Shown: piece after piece, positions 45,129-57,751 of the stretch
Layout of the letters: the number at the start of each line of letters is the position of its first letter
Position numbering within the stretch: position 1 is the stretch's first letter
Origin: Filosporella fistucella
Lineage: Eukaryota; Ascomycota; Leotiomycetes; Helotiales
DNA length: 64,000 nucleotides
Direction of reading: 5' to 3'
Assembly: GCA_030077755.1 (NCBI GenBank)
Contig: JAQJZZ010000013.1
Location: forward strand, 1-64,000
Position numbers and translations under genes: made by a program
The notes under the pieces: generated by a model
Told to the model about the DNA's origin: nothing
Databases searched by the model: none
What the model saw: only the letters and a program-made list of their open reading frames with translations

Positions 45129-46392
45129 CTTGCACGGGGAAAAATTAGGTATTCAAATCGTGATATGCAAAGACATATAGTTAAAATGAAATTGCGGTAG
45201 ATTTTGAAGATATGTGAATTCTACTGATTGTGTTTACAGGTGGTGGGCCCATGCAGAGGCATCCCCACTCGTGCACTTCCTCAGGGCCCCTGGCGGCGGT
45301 GTGAGACACAACAAATCATCAAATAACAAGGGTTTGTGTATGCGGGGACAATAGCCACAAATGAGCATCCTTTTCAAGGAGATCAGAAAGCTATCTCTTG
45401 GGTCCCATAAAAATTTCCTTTCTTTGAGATTTACTTTTGCGTTTCTTATTACGCTAAATCTTCTGTTGCTCCCTGCCTTATGGCTAGTATGTGATGTCTA
45501 GACGCTGCTTTTTAGTATAAATTCAGTCGTCGATGCTGAGGACTCTTGTGGACTTCACTCCATCTATTCCTTACTATAAGCAACTCACTGTCAACTCAAT
45601 ATCTACCCAGCCTAGCTCTATACACGCTACGTAGGATTGCGCCTTCTTTGCTCTGTCGTAAATTACTTGACGTCTCGTGTGAATTGAAACTGTGGGTCAT
45701 ACTTTCATAAGCGGTAAATTTTACGTTTAAGAACGCTGCAAGTGCAAAATTGATCGGAGGACGATCATGCCACCTAATTGCTTAAATTGAACAATTGAAA
45801 GGTACGGGCTGCCCACTTTCCCCACTAATTCAGGTATTGCGGCTCCAGCATACCCTTAAAAAGCCCCTGAATAACCTCGCTTAACAAAGGATTGGGATAG
45901 CTTTCGCCCGCGACGAATGGTTGATCACCGAAGACGCCACTTGAGGTTCATCCTCTCGTGCAATAGAACTGTAAAGGCAATTCTTAGGAAAAAAATAATC
46001 AATTTTCAAGAAAGCTTGTGCAATCAGTTCCCATAATTGGATGTATTTTTCCGTTGATGTTTCAACCTCGAGCGGGGCACAATTTCTTTGAAACAAAATC
46101 CCGCCAAGCGACATCCTCCTATACTCCTAACTCGCATTCTTTCATTGCAACTCGCATCTTCGCCACTGATTGATGCAAAGAGCATTCGGTGGCCCGAAAT
46201 GTTCTTTATGTGAAAGAGTAGTCTCACTAATGCAGCTTAAGAAGTCTCGACTCCCTCTAACATTCAATTCTCCTCGATCATTTTATTCCCAAACACATTC
46301 TTTGACACAAACACCTCAGAGCTGGGTCTCGATTCATTCATTCGTCCATTCATTATTTATTTCAGTGATTCTTAGATATCCTAGCATTCAAA
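45129..46392. other. Divergent promoter region, SDR / secreted protein
   Basis: 1.26 kb without a supported gene. The last 130 bases before the right-hand gene are T/C-rich on the plus strand, resembling a transcription start region. Confidence 0.5.
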
Positions 46393-47539
46393 ATGCGTCA
46401 ATCCACCTCCATCGCCAGCATTCTGCTCTCGGCATCAATATGCACTGCATCCATATTCGCCAAACGTGATTCTTGGGGGCCAGCTTTCAGTCTCGGTCCC
46501 GCTAAAGCAGGAATTGTCAGCACTTCAACTACCATATACCCAGGTGCTATGCCTGCTGATCAGTCTGGTTACCTTTTCGTCTGGCTCGGCATATCCAATG
46601 GAACAGGAGATTTGATCCAGAGCGTGATCGGCTCATACCCAAAAGGACAAAGTCAATGCACTGGGGTGAATGCTGATACTGCTTGTAAGTTTTCCTAGCT
46701 GCAACTTTTGTTTTGTTTTTGTTAGCCTAACAGAGGAAGGGTGTGTCTCCTCGGAAGTGTATGGGCTTGCTGACAATGGTTATCCCAACCAATGGGTCGG
46801 CGAGCTGGAAACCGCAGATCCAGACTACACCAATGGTATCATACTGAACTACACACTTATCGACAAGTCTTCTTACCTCTGGGCCCAGACAATGACTGAT
46901 GCTGTGACCGGGAGATTGCTATCATCTTTTCAGAAAACCTCAGGACCAATGTTGGGCTGGGGCACAGCCATCGAATGCAATGATTACAATGGAGTTGCAT
47001 GTACGGGTACTGTTTCTGAGCAGTCCTATGTCAACTCGACCATCATTTTGGAAAGCTCCGACTCGACATTTTTTCAGACACTCGGTGCCGGATCAGGTGT
47101 AACACACACAGATATGGTAACCGCAGATGGAGGCAAAACCTGGACCATTGGAAAAATAAACATTCCTGCCATGCAGAGTGGCACAGCAGCCGTAGCTGCT
47201 GATCCGACTGCATTGGATTCATCTTCTGTAGATGCGAATGCGAACATTGCAGCATCAACCCCTCTCAAAGTTGCTACCTCCTCCACTTCATCTTTGAGTT
47301 CAGTTCCGTCGTCTGCTGTCTCAGTCACCAGCTCTGTCGAAGCTAACTTCAATCCAACTGGAGATGCTTCTTTACCAACACAGAGTGCTGGATTTGTTCA
47401 TGGAACAGGTTCAGTTGGCAAAGGCTCAGCGAAAGGCTCTGGTGGATGTGGCAATTACTTCCCTGGCTCAGCCCAGCCCACAGCTTCGTTTGGTCGTTAT
47501 CGTGGTGGCAAGTGGGGAGGATTTGGGAGACGAGCGTAA
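46393..47539 (+). CDS. Secreted protein of unknown function with Gly-rich tail
   Basis: Two exons (46393-46684, 46740-47539) sum to 1092 nt, 363 aa. A signal peptide (TSIASILLSASICTASIFA) ends in a Lys-Arg that could be a Kex2 site. The core (about 25-220) is beta-rich with several Trp and Cys residues (PGAMPADQSGYLFVWLGIS, WCVSSEVYGL, GWGTAIECNDYNGVACTGT), and resembles widely conserved but uncharacterised secreted fungal proteins. A Ser/Thr/Ala-rich stretch follows. The last 40 residues are Gly-rich, basic and aromatic (SFGRYRGGKWGGFGRRA). The acceptor GGAAG|GG was chosen because the nearer AACAG gives an immediate stop. No enzyme motif was recognised. Confidence 0.8.
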
Positions 47540-47867
47540 CATAACTTGCTCGAAACTGTATTGGTGCACTATTTTTGGAACTGGTTGCTTCTTGTACATA
47601 TACAACTTTGGACTTTGTCCGCATTTTACAACAACTTTGAGAGACTGATTTTGCATAAAAACAATTCATATACTAGAGATTGACTCTGGAGATCCATAAG
47701 CTTGACAAACTTGGAGTGGGATTTCTACGCCTGCTGGATTATCACAATTGCGAAGGATATGTATAGCTGTACTTACAGACAACCTTTCGTAAGTGTGGGA
47801 AAAGTCTTACTTATTGATTAAACACTAAATGGTAGAGGTACGCGGGTGCAAGAGAACAAATATTCTT
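47540..47867. other. Convergent 3' flanks
   Basis: Short gap between the two stops; no feature seen. Confidence 0.4.
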
Positions 47868-49114
47868 TCATAGCCACACCATCACTCCTCCCACGCTGGC
47901 CAAAATAGCAAACATCGATCCAATCGCACGCCAATCAGCTTTAGCACCACTTGCATTGTTGGCAACTGTTGATTTGGTAGTACTTGGAGTTGCTGCAGAT
48001 GCTGTAATTGCGTCTGTTGTTGGCGAGGGAGTTATGGGAGTTACACCGGTAGTTGGATTGGTCGCAAGCAGGCTGATTGCCGTAGCTTCCGATGGCGTTG
48101 GATTGTTAAATCCATTTGAGATCTTGCGGAAAGAAGAAAGGGCACTCGCAGAGTCTGTTTCACGGATGGAAACGACAGTAGTTGTAGTCACCTCAGTATA
48201 AGTGGAGATGGTTCGAGCAGCCGGAGAGACTGTAAAGTACCATGAGAAGTAGTACCTGTCAATCAGTAAATTGCAAACAATAAGATAACGGACGAATACC
48301 ATGTGATAGTGTAGTAATACCACACATATACATCCCGTGTGAAAGTTCTCGTTGTTGGAATTGTGGTTGCCCTGGTCCTTGTCGTCCTCGCCGCAGATGT
48401 AATTGTTGTCCCGCCTGTTACGGCAGCAGTACAAGTGAGATCAGTGCAGCATCTATGAAGTCCACTGATCAAAACACATATGTTTCCCTTTTCGCAATAA
48501 TTCTCGTTATTGCAGCACTCTCCACCATCAGGGTAGCAGGTTCCTGACTTGCAACTAAACCTTTTCATTAGCGCAAGCACTGAAGAGGCTTTGAGTACCC
48601 GAGGAAACGCATCTATCCAACGACCATATTAAGCGGTAAGGGTGAAATTTGAAGCGAGTTGCTGATTTGGGGTGCAGAGGTACTCGCCAATTCCAATCTA
48701 CAGGGCAGGTACCTATTGTGCAGCATGTCTCGCCCGGATCCGTGCAGTATGAAGACCCACAGCACCTTTGTGTTGATTCACAGCAGCCAAGCGGGCAACA
48801 TTTATCGCCAGTTGGGCAGCATCCGAAAGAGCCTAGGAGAATATTAGACGTGTGAATATGGAGAAATTGCCAAGCGCAAATCACTTACCAGTACATGGTG
48901 AGTACCCAGGATCCACACAGTCGCGTTTCCCCAACCAGGAAGCAATTAGTGATCTCCCATCTAGAGCCTGATTGAAGTTCTTTGATGTTGCATTGTTGGC
49001 GAAAAAGACTCCAGCTTCAGGGGGTTCATTATCTCGACTGAACATTTGGGGTACCTCTGCAGCGAGAGTGAGGCACGAAAAGGCCAACGCAAGCTGGGGA
49101 GTATTGAGTCTCAT
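47868..49114 (-). CDS. Cys-rich GPI-anchored surface protein
   Basis: Four exons (49114-48889, 48832-48713, 48579-48300, 48255-47868) sum to 1014 nt, 337 aa. A signal peptide (LALAFSCLTLAAEV) leads to a granulin-like array of CC pairs: CCPTGDKCCPLGCCES, CCGSSYCTDPGETCC, then CYPDGGECCNNENYC and HRCCTDLTC. Next comes a Thr/Arg-rich stretch and an aromatic block VWYYYTITWYYFSWYF typical of a group of fungal GPI proteins. A Ser/Thr-rich stalk follows, and the hydrophobic end (SMFAILASVGGVMVWL) fits a GPI signal. The donor and acceptor of intron 2 (48580-48712) are the only pair found that keeps the Cys-rich frame. The function is unknown; a wall-associated or adhesive role is inference. Confidence 0.8.
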
Positions 49115-50186
49115 GCTGAAAGGCCTTGAAGTTATGGGATTGGAGATTTCTATGGGAAGAAATTCAATTTATCAAGGTGCCCAGATTGTGTGCACCAGGC
49201 TTTAATTTCAAGTCTGCATCCAGTGGGCAGAGAGTGGGTAATACTACTCTGATATACTGTTACTCAACCACTATTTTTCGCGATTGGAAATACTCCGCCT
49301 CGTGGCAGTTACTGTCTAAAGGAGGGAAGCCTTGTTACTGTGCCTCGATGATCCTATGGGGTTGTTAGTAACCTTCTTTGGAGTTGGTTCCGCAGATCGA
49401 ATCCCACGAGTCTGGGCAGCTGGGTCTTGGCCGTGTTTATGTCCCAGCCCTACCGAATGCTTTTCTTCGTCTCATTGCTAATTCTGGATAGTGCTGAAAT
49501 CAAAATATTGTAAATGCGTGGCAGTATGAGATACTGCATCGCTGCAATAAATTCTCAAAAACTGCTGCGTGATGGCAGTACGATTTTAATGTTGTGCACA
49601 ACATGCCCAGCTCAAGGAGCCATTTGTGTGATGTTTAGGACGGGAAGATTGAGCCAAAAGAGGAATCCACTAACGAAATCTGTCGATCCAAGGCACAATT
49701 TTATACCGATAAGTTTCTGGGCACATAGATGGGATGACACTTAGCCAGTCATAAGCTGAGCCATGACTGATGATGAACGGATGAGGCTTGAGGCCCTGAT
49801 TTTCTTACCTGATTTTCGTACATGAGACAACCTCTTATCATCGCTCAATCAAGCCATCGCGGAGTGATGAGCACTAACACGAGCACCTCTGAGGAGTGCA
49901 ATTCGCAAATTTGACTGAGTCTGAGGAGAACGGGAATAATATGAGACCCGAGGAATAGACCGGGGCTTTTCGAGAACCAAAATCGCGTGAAGTGGTTGAT
50001 ATGATCCACCGACCTTGAAAAAACTTCTTTTCACCAACGTGCACTGTCGGATTGCATTCGTATCTAGCATAGAGAGCGTAGCGATGTCTTATCATGTCGC
50101 TGTAAAGACATACGAGGTATATAGAGTCGCCTGCATGTGCAAGTGACTCGTGCTCTTGGGGGAACAGTGCTATTAGAAATATTTGC
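49115..50186. other. Intergenic, no gene supported
   Basis: Upstream of the Cys-rich protein and downstream of the oxygenase, both minus strand. Overlapping open stretches (49849-50203) have no recognisable domain. Confidence 0.45.
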
Positions 50187-51374
50187 CTATGAACCTCTTC
50201 CACTGTCCATCCATAATCTCTTCTTTTCTTCTTCAGTCATTCCAGGGTTGATATTTCTCAACCGCATAGCTTGCAATTTAACCCACTCCTTACTGTTCAT
50301 AACTTCCTCCTCCTCCTCATCAGCTCTTTCCGGAATGACATCGCTGCCTTCCAGGCGTCTCAGGAGCACCTCATCCTCCGGTCTCGAAAAATAGACCAAG
50401 CTATATCGTGTCTCCTTCCCTTGCTCCCCAGGAGGACTTACCACTCTGTGGATATTACTTCTCAACAAGCCATTTGTAAACTTTACCATTGCGTCCCCCA
50501 GGTTCACGATACAATGTCCTGCTAATGGTTTTACATATGTCCACTGTGGATCTTTACCTGTGGGGGTCAGAGAGGGTGGAGGGAGAATCTGCAAGCCTCC
50601 CAGTCGGTTAAAGAGAACTGTGATGCTGCCAAAGTCCGTGTGCTTTCCTAGAGCAGTTTTGAGATCTGACGGAGGCTGCGGTGGAGACTTGACCAAGCGA
50701 ACTTGATCTCCTGAGATGGATTGCTGGCGATGCAGAGCTGCTAAAGTTCCACGGGGCAAATGGAGGTGGCTATTGAGATGGTCGAGAATATGGCGGATGA
50801 GAGAATGGGAGGTCAGCATGTAGGACTTGATGATGGCGGAATGATCGAATATTACTGAGGGCTGTGCGTATGGTTTCGTGGAAAGCTCGAGTATATCGTC
50901 TTTGGGTATCTATTTCTGCATTCAGCACACTTAATTATGATGTATCTATAGCGTCCTACAGACATTGTAGAACTCATTTCTATCCAGGTTTCCTTTTTCA
51001 TCCACTACCGCTGAACCAAAGCCTTTGTACCCCATGTAACTCCCTAGGTGTTTATAGTCATATTTTTGCAATTCAGTTCTGCCAAGGTCAAACAGTTTTG
51101 GCGCCATGTTGAACAACTGGTCCGCATCTTTGAGCAAGCTTTCACCTTCGGCATCATTGCGAAGGTCCAGGTAGAAGAAGCCAAGATCCTTGCAAGACTG
51201 AAAAAGGCGATCTGATTCCGAAGAGTTTGAACGCAGTGCCGATAATGAGAGGCGATGAAGTGGTGCGGTTGGGATATCATTGGGGAACGCTGGAAGGTCT
51301 GGAAACTCCAAAGATTTATCACCACTCGGTTGGCGATGTATGGTGGATATCTTCGTTTGAGTCTGCGTAGCCAT
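50187..51374 (-). CDS. 2-oxoglutarate/Fe(II)-dependent dioxygenase (IPNS-like)
   Basis: Two exons (51374-50964, 50909-50187) sum to 1134 nt, 377 aa. The N-terminal DIOX_N-type region includes LFQSCKDLGFFYLDL. The double-stranded beta-helix carries the iron ligands His227 and Asp229 (GKHTDFGSITVL) and His291 (SNIHRVVSPP). The 2-oxoglutarate-binding Arg305-x-Ser307 lies in TRYSLVYF. The family oxidises small molecules in hormone, alkaloid and antibiotic pathways; fungal stand-alone members such as this are usually of unknown substrate. No biosynthetic cluster surrounds it. The donor is GTCTGT, weaker than usual, chosen to keep FYN-IPKDDILEL in frame. Confidence 0.9.
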
Positions 51375-51492
51375 GTTTGAAGTAATAGTAAATGACTTCG
51401 GATGATAGTCTCAGCCCAAAGTTGTCAGATTGGATTGATAATACAAAGGTAGATTGTGAGCACCTCAAGGTAGGTGGTGTTGAAGATCAATC

Positions 51493-51516
51493 TTGACCTT
51501 GACCTTGACCTTGACC
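51493..51516 (+). repeat. Hexanucleotide repeat (TTGACC)4
   Basis: Four perfect tandem copies, about 120 bases upstream of the dioxygenase start codon. On the gene's strand they read GGTCAA repeats. It could be a simple microsatellite or a multimerised binding site. Confidence 0.7.
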
Positions 51517-52918
51517 CCACCTTTCATTGCGATTCTTGGCGTAATGCCTCGGAGTGTCAAATGCGGGGTTCGGCAAAGCCCCTTTCGCCCACCACCCAAG
51601 CTCCGTCTATAATTCATAGGTGGTATCCAACACACAAAAGAAGCGCCGTTTTCTAATATCCTTGGGATAAATCAACAATAAAGGGAAATAGTACAAAGTT
51701 CATTGTTTAAAGATAGGGTCTTATTCACAGAATATCTGCTGAATTTCAAATTCTGTTACATCAAATCAAACTAGGCATGCACTTCCAAGAATGCGGTTCT
51801 CAGCTTTCGACAAGTTTAACAGGCTTGGTTGGCGAGCTGTTGCCTGTGTTGGAAGCAAAAAAGTGGCTCAGGAGAAGTCAAGTAGTCAAATTTCCATGTC
51901 CCAATAGGCAGCCATAAGGGAAGTAGCAATGCGACATTGCATATCGACTCAGACTCGACATCTCCAATTATTGAATACAAATAGGCATCAGACGTCTCTG
52001 AATCCCAAGCATGTTAACCGTTTTCTCAAGCTTTAAGGTACTTGTTAGTAGCACAGATTGGGTAGACTGTGCCTTCGAACCCTAGCACGAAGAAGCGCTC
52101 TTTCATTCCCAAGCCAGGTCCTGTTTCCATCTTAATACTCCTTTCTGGAAGCGTCTCTTCAAAATCAAATGCTTTGATCTGACCCCTTTTCTACTACCAC
52201 CCTGATAAGCGATTCCACTCATAGCACTGGACTGAGCTGGGTGAACAACCCCACATCGTTCTGTAAGGTACTGTGTGTAATATTGCGGCTGCCACCTTCT
52301 GCCACAGACGCACTCGGTAGGCTATTTGACGAACCGTGAACTCCCTTCCCTCTCATCTTGTTCTCTAAATTCACTCCTTGCACAAGCTGGCACGCACCAA
52401 GACCTACCATGTTCTATATACATGTCGCATTATCGCTCATTAAAATCCTACCCCGATCATAAATCTCGTCACCTGCTACATCCACTATGGCAAGCATGGA
52501 TAAATTATCGGAAGAAGGAAGGAGACTTTGTGACATCCAGGTCGATACATGGAGGAGCCTAAACGACATGCCTATTTTGGACCACTCTCGACTGCCGATC
52601 AATCTATCGCCGACCAGTGCCGAGATAAAACAGTTTCTATTCGTTGTGGTTTGAGAGCGAATAAGGTTAATAAATTGGATTTGTATCGCAAAACAATCAA
52701 GCATCTACAAGAGGCAGCTTGGCTGGTACATGCCGGCTTGTGATAGGAGCTTCCCGTCGAGATGCCGGCGATGTTGATTCTAGGTAAATTATTGTCAGGA
52801 ATGCCTGCAGATGATCCCAAGAATGTCGTTGAGCTCTTAAATAACGACTTTCATTCTGTTTTGATGTCCTTCTCCCCTCGCTCTCTTCCTCGCCCTATTT
52901 CTTCAAGTCTTGGCAATC
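51517..52918. other. Divergent intergenic region, no gene supported
   Basis: Between the dioxygenase (minus) and sedolisin (plus). Overlapping short frames near 52326-52820 on both strands lack features. Confidence 0.5.
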
Positions 52919-54851
52919 ATGTATTTCAGTACTTCCTTCTGCATTTTTCTTGCAATCGCATCCCCAGCTCTTTGCTCTCCAAAATTTGGCTTGCCTTCCG
53001 ATAAATATGACGCCGAAAGAAAGATTGTAGAAAAGCTCTCCGCTCCTCCTCCAGGTTGGACGCGAGATGAGACGACCGTGATTGATAAGGATACATCAAT
53101 GATAAAGCTCCGGATCCATCTTGCTCATCAGCACATGGACAAATTCCATGATGTCGCCATGAAGGTAAGGACCCTTTCTGCGCAGATATTGGGCCACTAA
53201 CGAAAGCTAGATTGCCACCCCAGGGCATAAATTGTACGGAGATCATCTTTCCCAGCAAGCGATTGATGCAATGATTGCACCGAAGGATGAATCGAAAGAA
53301 GTGGTCATGACTTGGCTGCAATCCAGCAGCATGAAGAAGTTTGCCTCATTGTCACCAAGAGGAGACGAAATCATCCTTGAAGCAAATGTCGCCCAGATTG
53401 AGAAGCTCTTGCAAGCAAAGTACGAAGCTTTTGGTCAGTGATTTCGCGTAGAATATAGCCACTGCCTAACATCCCCCAGTCCAGGCAAATTCTGGCGACA
53501 TCGTCATTCGAACTCTCGAGTACAGTCTTCCCAAGAGCCTAGAAGCACATGTTGATCTCGTTCAACCCACAACATTCTTCGGCCTCAGAGCTTTAAAATC
53601 TAGCGTTTCTGCTCCCCGACCACTGGAAGAAGATTCATTTGAACAGCCCCAATCTCTGGCAGTCCAAGCAGTAGCGGGATGCACAGGAAGTAACATTACC
53701 CCCTTATGTCTGTCCAACCTTTACAACTACGGGGGCGCAAGCAACTATTCAAACGGCTTAATCAGTATTGGTGGGTTTTTAGAGGAATGGCCAATCAAGT
53801 CAGACCTGACGCTATTTATGAAACGATACGCTACCCAAAACAATTCAGCAGAGTCCTTCACTTGCACTCTCGTCAACAATGGCACATGCCCTCAAAATAG
53901 TAATGTGGGAGTTGAGGCAAACCTCGATGTTCAGTACGCACGCGCAATCACCCAGTCCATTCCAATGGTATACTACAGTGTTGGCGGAAGACCTCCTTGG
54001 CTTGGGCAGGGGGAGAATACAAACGAGCCTTATCTTGAATATCTCAATTATATGCTCGCACTTCCCGCTACAGACCTTCCCCAGACACTGTCAATCTCGT
54101 ATGGAGACGACCAGTCTACTGTTCCACTAGAGTATGCAAAGAATGTCTGTAACCTCTTTGCTCAGCTCGGCGCTCGAGGTGTCTCGATTCTAGTCTCATC
54201 CGGAGATTCTGGCGTCGGTAGTCAATGCACCGTCAATGGCACAAAGACATTCACGACCGCTTTTCCAGCATCTTGTCCTTGGGTCACAACGATTGGAGGA
54301 ACTACAGGCAACAGCCCAGAAGCCGCATGGAGTGGCTCCGGTGGAGGATTCTCAGAAATCTTCCCACAGCCAAGCTACCAGACTGCCACCATCAACAAAT
54401 GGCTCTCAACAGATACCACTCATGCCGGAGTGAGCGCCTACTTCAATAGTTCAGGACGTGCTTACCCAGATATCTCTGCTCAAGCCACCAATTTCGTGAT
54501 TTATATAGGGGGAACAGCAAATCTTGTCGATGGCACCAGTTGCTCTGCCCCAACTTTGGCTGGCATCATTCAACTTCTGAACAGTGATCGATTGGCATCA
54601 GGGAAAAAGCCACTTGGTTTCCTGAACCCGTGGCTTTACAACAACGCCAGTTCTGGATTCACTGATGTCCAGAAGGGGAAGAATACAGGATGTTCTGGAT
54701 CGATCAGTGGGGCAGGGTTTTCAGCCGTTGCAGTAAGTTAGCCTTTGTATATGCTTGCTACTGAGCTAATTTTTTTTAGGGGTGGGATCCAGCTACAGGT
54801 CTCGGTACGCCAAACTATGCTTCACTACTGGCGATTTCGAAAGCTACTTAA
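52919..54851 (+). CDS. Secreted sedolisin (S53 tripeptidyl-peptidase-like protease)
   Basis: Four exons (52919-53164, 53211-53433, 53480-54732, 54780-54851) sum to 1794 nt, 597 aa. A signal peptide (MYFSTSFCIFLAIASPALC) and a prodomain (to about 200) precede the catalytic domain. The Glu-Asp-Ser triad is Glu302 and Asp306 (NVGVEANLDVQYA) and Ser510 (LVDGTSCSAPTLAG); the oxyanion Asp399 lies in SSGDSGVGSQC. The C-terminal Ca-binding site is in GFTDVQKGKNTGC and GWDPATGLGTP. Sedolisins are acid-active secreted proteases; the length and prodomain match fungal tripeptidyl peptidases of the SED group. Several Asn glycosylation sites are visible. The last exon encodes only 23 residues, yet holds a Ca-binding loop. 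Confidence 0.94.
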
Positions 54852-56175
54852 GTAAGGCTGGGTCGTTATGCAGTCTCCATTCTGAAAGAGAGAAAAGTAT
54901 GCTTACTTTGATCTCCCCGAAGGATGTGGAAATGTATATATAATAAACGTACTCGCACGTTCAAGATTGTGCATACAAGTATCCCGATAACTCTATGATG
55001 AAAAGGTTTGGGATGGTTGCCGACCTTATTTTATTAGTTTTAGAGATGTAATCTATTTATCGTTGACAAATAAACAAATCTCACATGAAATACGCACAAC
55101 TCTACCCTTCAGTTGTTAAGTTACACAGATGGTGACAATCGCCCTGCTCCTTCACAACTTAGGGGCAGAAGATTTCGGATGACTTGCTATCTTGCATGGC
55201 CAACTAGGGCCAACATTAAAAGCGTAGAATAATACACGAGTGACTATCCCAGAAATGCATGTATTAGAGAGAACATCACCGACTTGAGGACCGGGAGCAA
55301 AGAACCTAGACATATTTTCCTTGCTTGCGGAATGATATTGATACCAATAAGATGTATGTCAGAGGCCACTCATACTAGAGAAATGGCTCCTTGAGGGTTT
55401 TCCAATTTTAAGAAGCAACAGGAAATTTTGACTTAAGAGAAACAGAGTATGGCACAGTTTTTCCAGCAGAACCGGAGGCCGTCAACAGTGGTAGAAACAG
55501 CGACAAGTAAGCCTCAAGCCTGTGGCTCCACGCAGTTGTGTGACCTCGTGACGGAGTTAAGGGTCGGCAGACTGCGCTTAAAGGCAGAAACATCACAATT
55601 GAAATCTGAATTTTCACGAGTCATCGCTCCAGGTATCTATCACACTAATCTAAAACCCCCTCAGCGTCATAAAGTGACTTAGTTGTCCACTCATACGTAA
55701 CCAGTCAAATTCAAACTTGATAGCGATTGCCCAATCATTCTTCCTCCAATACAGTCAAGTTCTCGCTCCGGGATGTGAGTGCTGTGAGTCCAGTGTACCG
55801 CCCAGGCACTAGTCGAGCAGCGCCACAGAGCAGCACGCCAAATACAGAGCAAGCGAAACATCAATTGGCTGTATTCTGCCCAAGCGAAATCAGTGGAGCA
55901 TGAGTCATTCATACTCATGAAGCATCACGATCAACATTGGGACTTTCAATGACTCTCATCTGGTAGTATTATTTCTCCTCGAGAATGCTCGACAGGGAAG
56001 TGGCATTATGTATATAGATATCCGCTTGTATGTCATTTCAAATATGTAGAAAGAACCAATTCAATTAGTTCAATTTTGAAAGAAGGATACCGTTCCGTGC
56101 TTTTCCTTTTAATCAGTTACCAAGAACTTTTCCGGGCAAATCCCAGGTCTCTCTGTAACCGCACTCTTATCAGTT
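54852..56175. other. Intergenic, no gene supported
   Basis: 3' flank of the sedolisin and upstream region of the zinc-finger gene. Short opposing frames at 55408-55682 lack features. Confidence 0.5.
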
Positions 56176-57417
56176 ATGGATGCAACATCAGGAACAGGAG
56201 CAGGCGCAGGCGCATCGACAGCAACATCCTTGACGACTTTTGCCTGCAATATCTGCAAAGCAAAGTTCGAAACCAATGCCCAGCAAAGGAATCACACAAA
56301 AACAGACTGGCAGTGAGTAGTTTCCGTGAGATCTGAAAAAGCGACTAATTTGTTTCTCCCTAGCGTCTACAATCTTAAGAGAAATATTGCCTCACTACCT
56401 CCGATCACCGAAAACGTGTTCAAGAACCAAGTTGTCTTCTCAGCGCAGTCATCTGCCAAGCGCAGGGAAGAAGCTGCAGACGGCTTCCATGAATCTTGTA
56501 CTATCTGCGAAAAAACCTACTTCAGCAGCACTCCTTACCGCAATCACTTCAAATCTGCGAGTCACTTGCAAGAAGTCGCCCGCCTAGAATCAAGGTCAGA
56601 GATGCCATCGACAATGGAGCGTATTACTCCAAGATCCGAGGACATTGATCTACCAGTACATGAAGACGTCGATTTCGCACCCTCAAGATGTCTATTCTGC
56701 CTTTTCGACTCAAGTACATTGAACCTTAACATGGCGCACATGCAAAAGAAACACGGCCTCTTCGTTCCTGAATCTGAAAATCTTCTCGACCTGGAGAGTT
56801 TTGTTGGGTACCTCTTTGCGATCATTACAGACTTCAATGAGTGTCTTTACTGCGGCTCGCAAAAGATCTCGGCCGAAGCGACTCGTAGTCATATGATTAG
56901 CAGAGGACACTGTAATCTGAAACCAGACCCAGGATCGGAGTATGAGGACTTCTATGTGGCGTCATCGGATGTTGAAAGTGGAAATGATGAACCAACAGGT
57001 AAAGGCGTTAGTACACCCGTAGTAGCTGTTGAGAATGAACTTCGGCTTCCCTCTGGAAGAACACTTGGACACCGGTCGCAAGCCAAATACTTTCGCCAAC
57101 ATCATACGCCCATTCGAACGAAGTCGACAGAGAGAAAAGGAATAGAAGGAGCGGATAAAGATGAAGAATGCGCAAACACCGAATCTGAAGAAGACACCAA
57201 GACCACATCTCGGCAGCTGACAAAGATCTCAAGAAGTGAGATGGGAATAATTGGAGTATCAGACTTTCAGAAAAAGGCATTGGTAGCGGTGGAGAAGAAA
57301 ATGCTGAAGGCGGAGCAAAGGGCAAAGAGTGATTACCAAGCGGGGTTGGAGCGATTTGGCAATAAGCAGAAGTACTTTCGGACGAGTACAGATTGTGTTT
57401 TCGATATGACTAAATGA
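56176..57417 (+). CDS. REI1: Rei1-like C2H2 zinc-finger 60S biogenesis factor
   Basis: Two exons (56176-56312, 56364-57417) sum to 1191 nt, 396 aa. The first zinc finger (FACNICKAKFETNAQQRNHTK) runs into the conserved TDWHVYNLKRNIASLPPI, split by the intron. Further fingers are SCTICEKTYFSSTPYRNHFKS, CLFCLFDSSTLNLNMAHMQKKH and CLYCGSQKISAEATRSHMISRGH. The LPSGRTLGHRSQAKYFRQ motif and the basic C-terminus are Rei1/Reh1 signatures. Rei1 is a cytoplasmic factor that probes the polypeptide exit tunnel and releases Arx1-Alb1 from pre-60S subunits. Length agrees with yeast Rei1 (393 aa). Confidence 0.93.
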
Positions 57418-57751
57418 ACTAGGAGATTGAGCTCATGGAGTAAAGTATGTTGTTGTTCAATATTTCAAGGCTTCAGCGACCATATCAATCGATACTATGG
57501 GCTTTCGCCAACATTTGCGTCCCGGGGAATTGAGGGCGAATGGTAGAATCAGGACTTTATGCTTATCCCACCTCGATTATGTTTTTATGTTTGCGTTGTA
57601 TTCTTGTAAGTCTTAGAGGCTATCAACCCCATGGTAGGCAGTGCGGGACCGAGCAAAATCTGAGGTAGAGAGACAGACCAGACTGCCTTGGCTACTTGTT
57701 TCACTTGCCACTTGTTGAAACCATCATCCACTCGTAACGCGAGCCATAGAA
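57418..57751. other. Convergent 3' flanks
   Basis: Gap between the Rei1-like stop (plus) and the ceramidase stop (minus). No feature seen. Confidence 0.4.
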
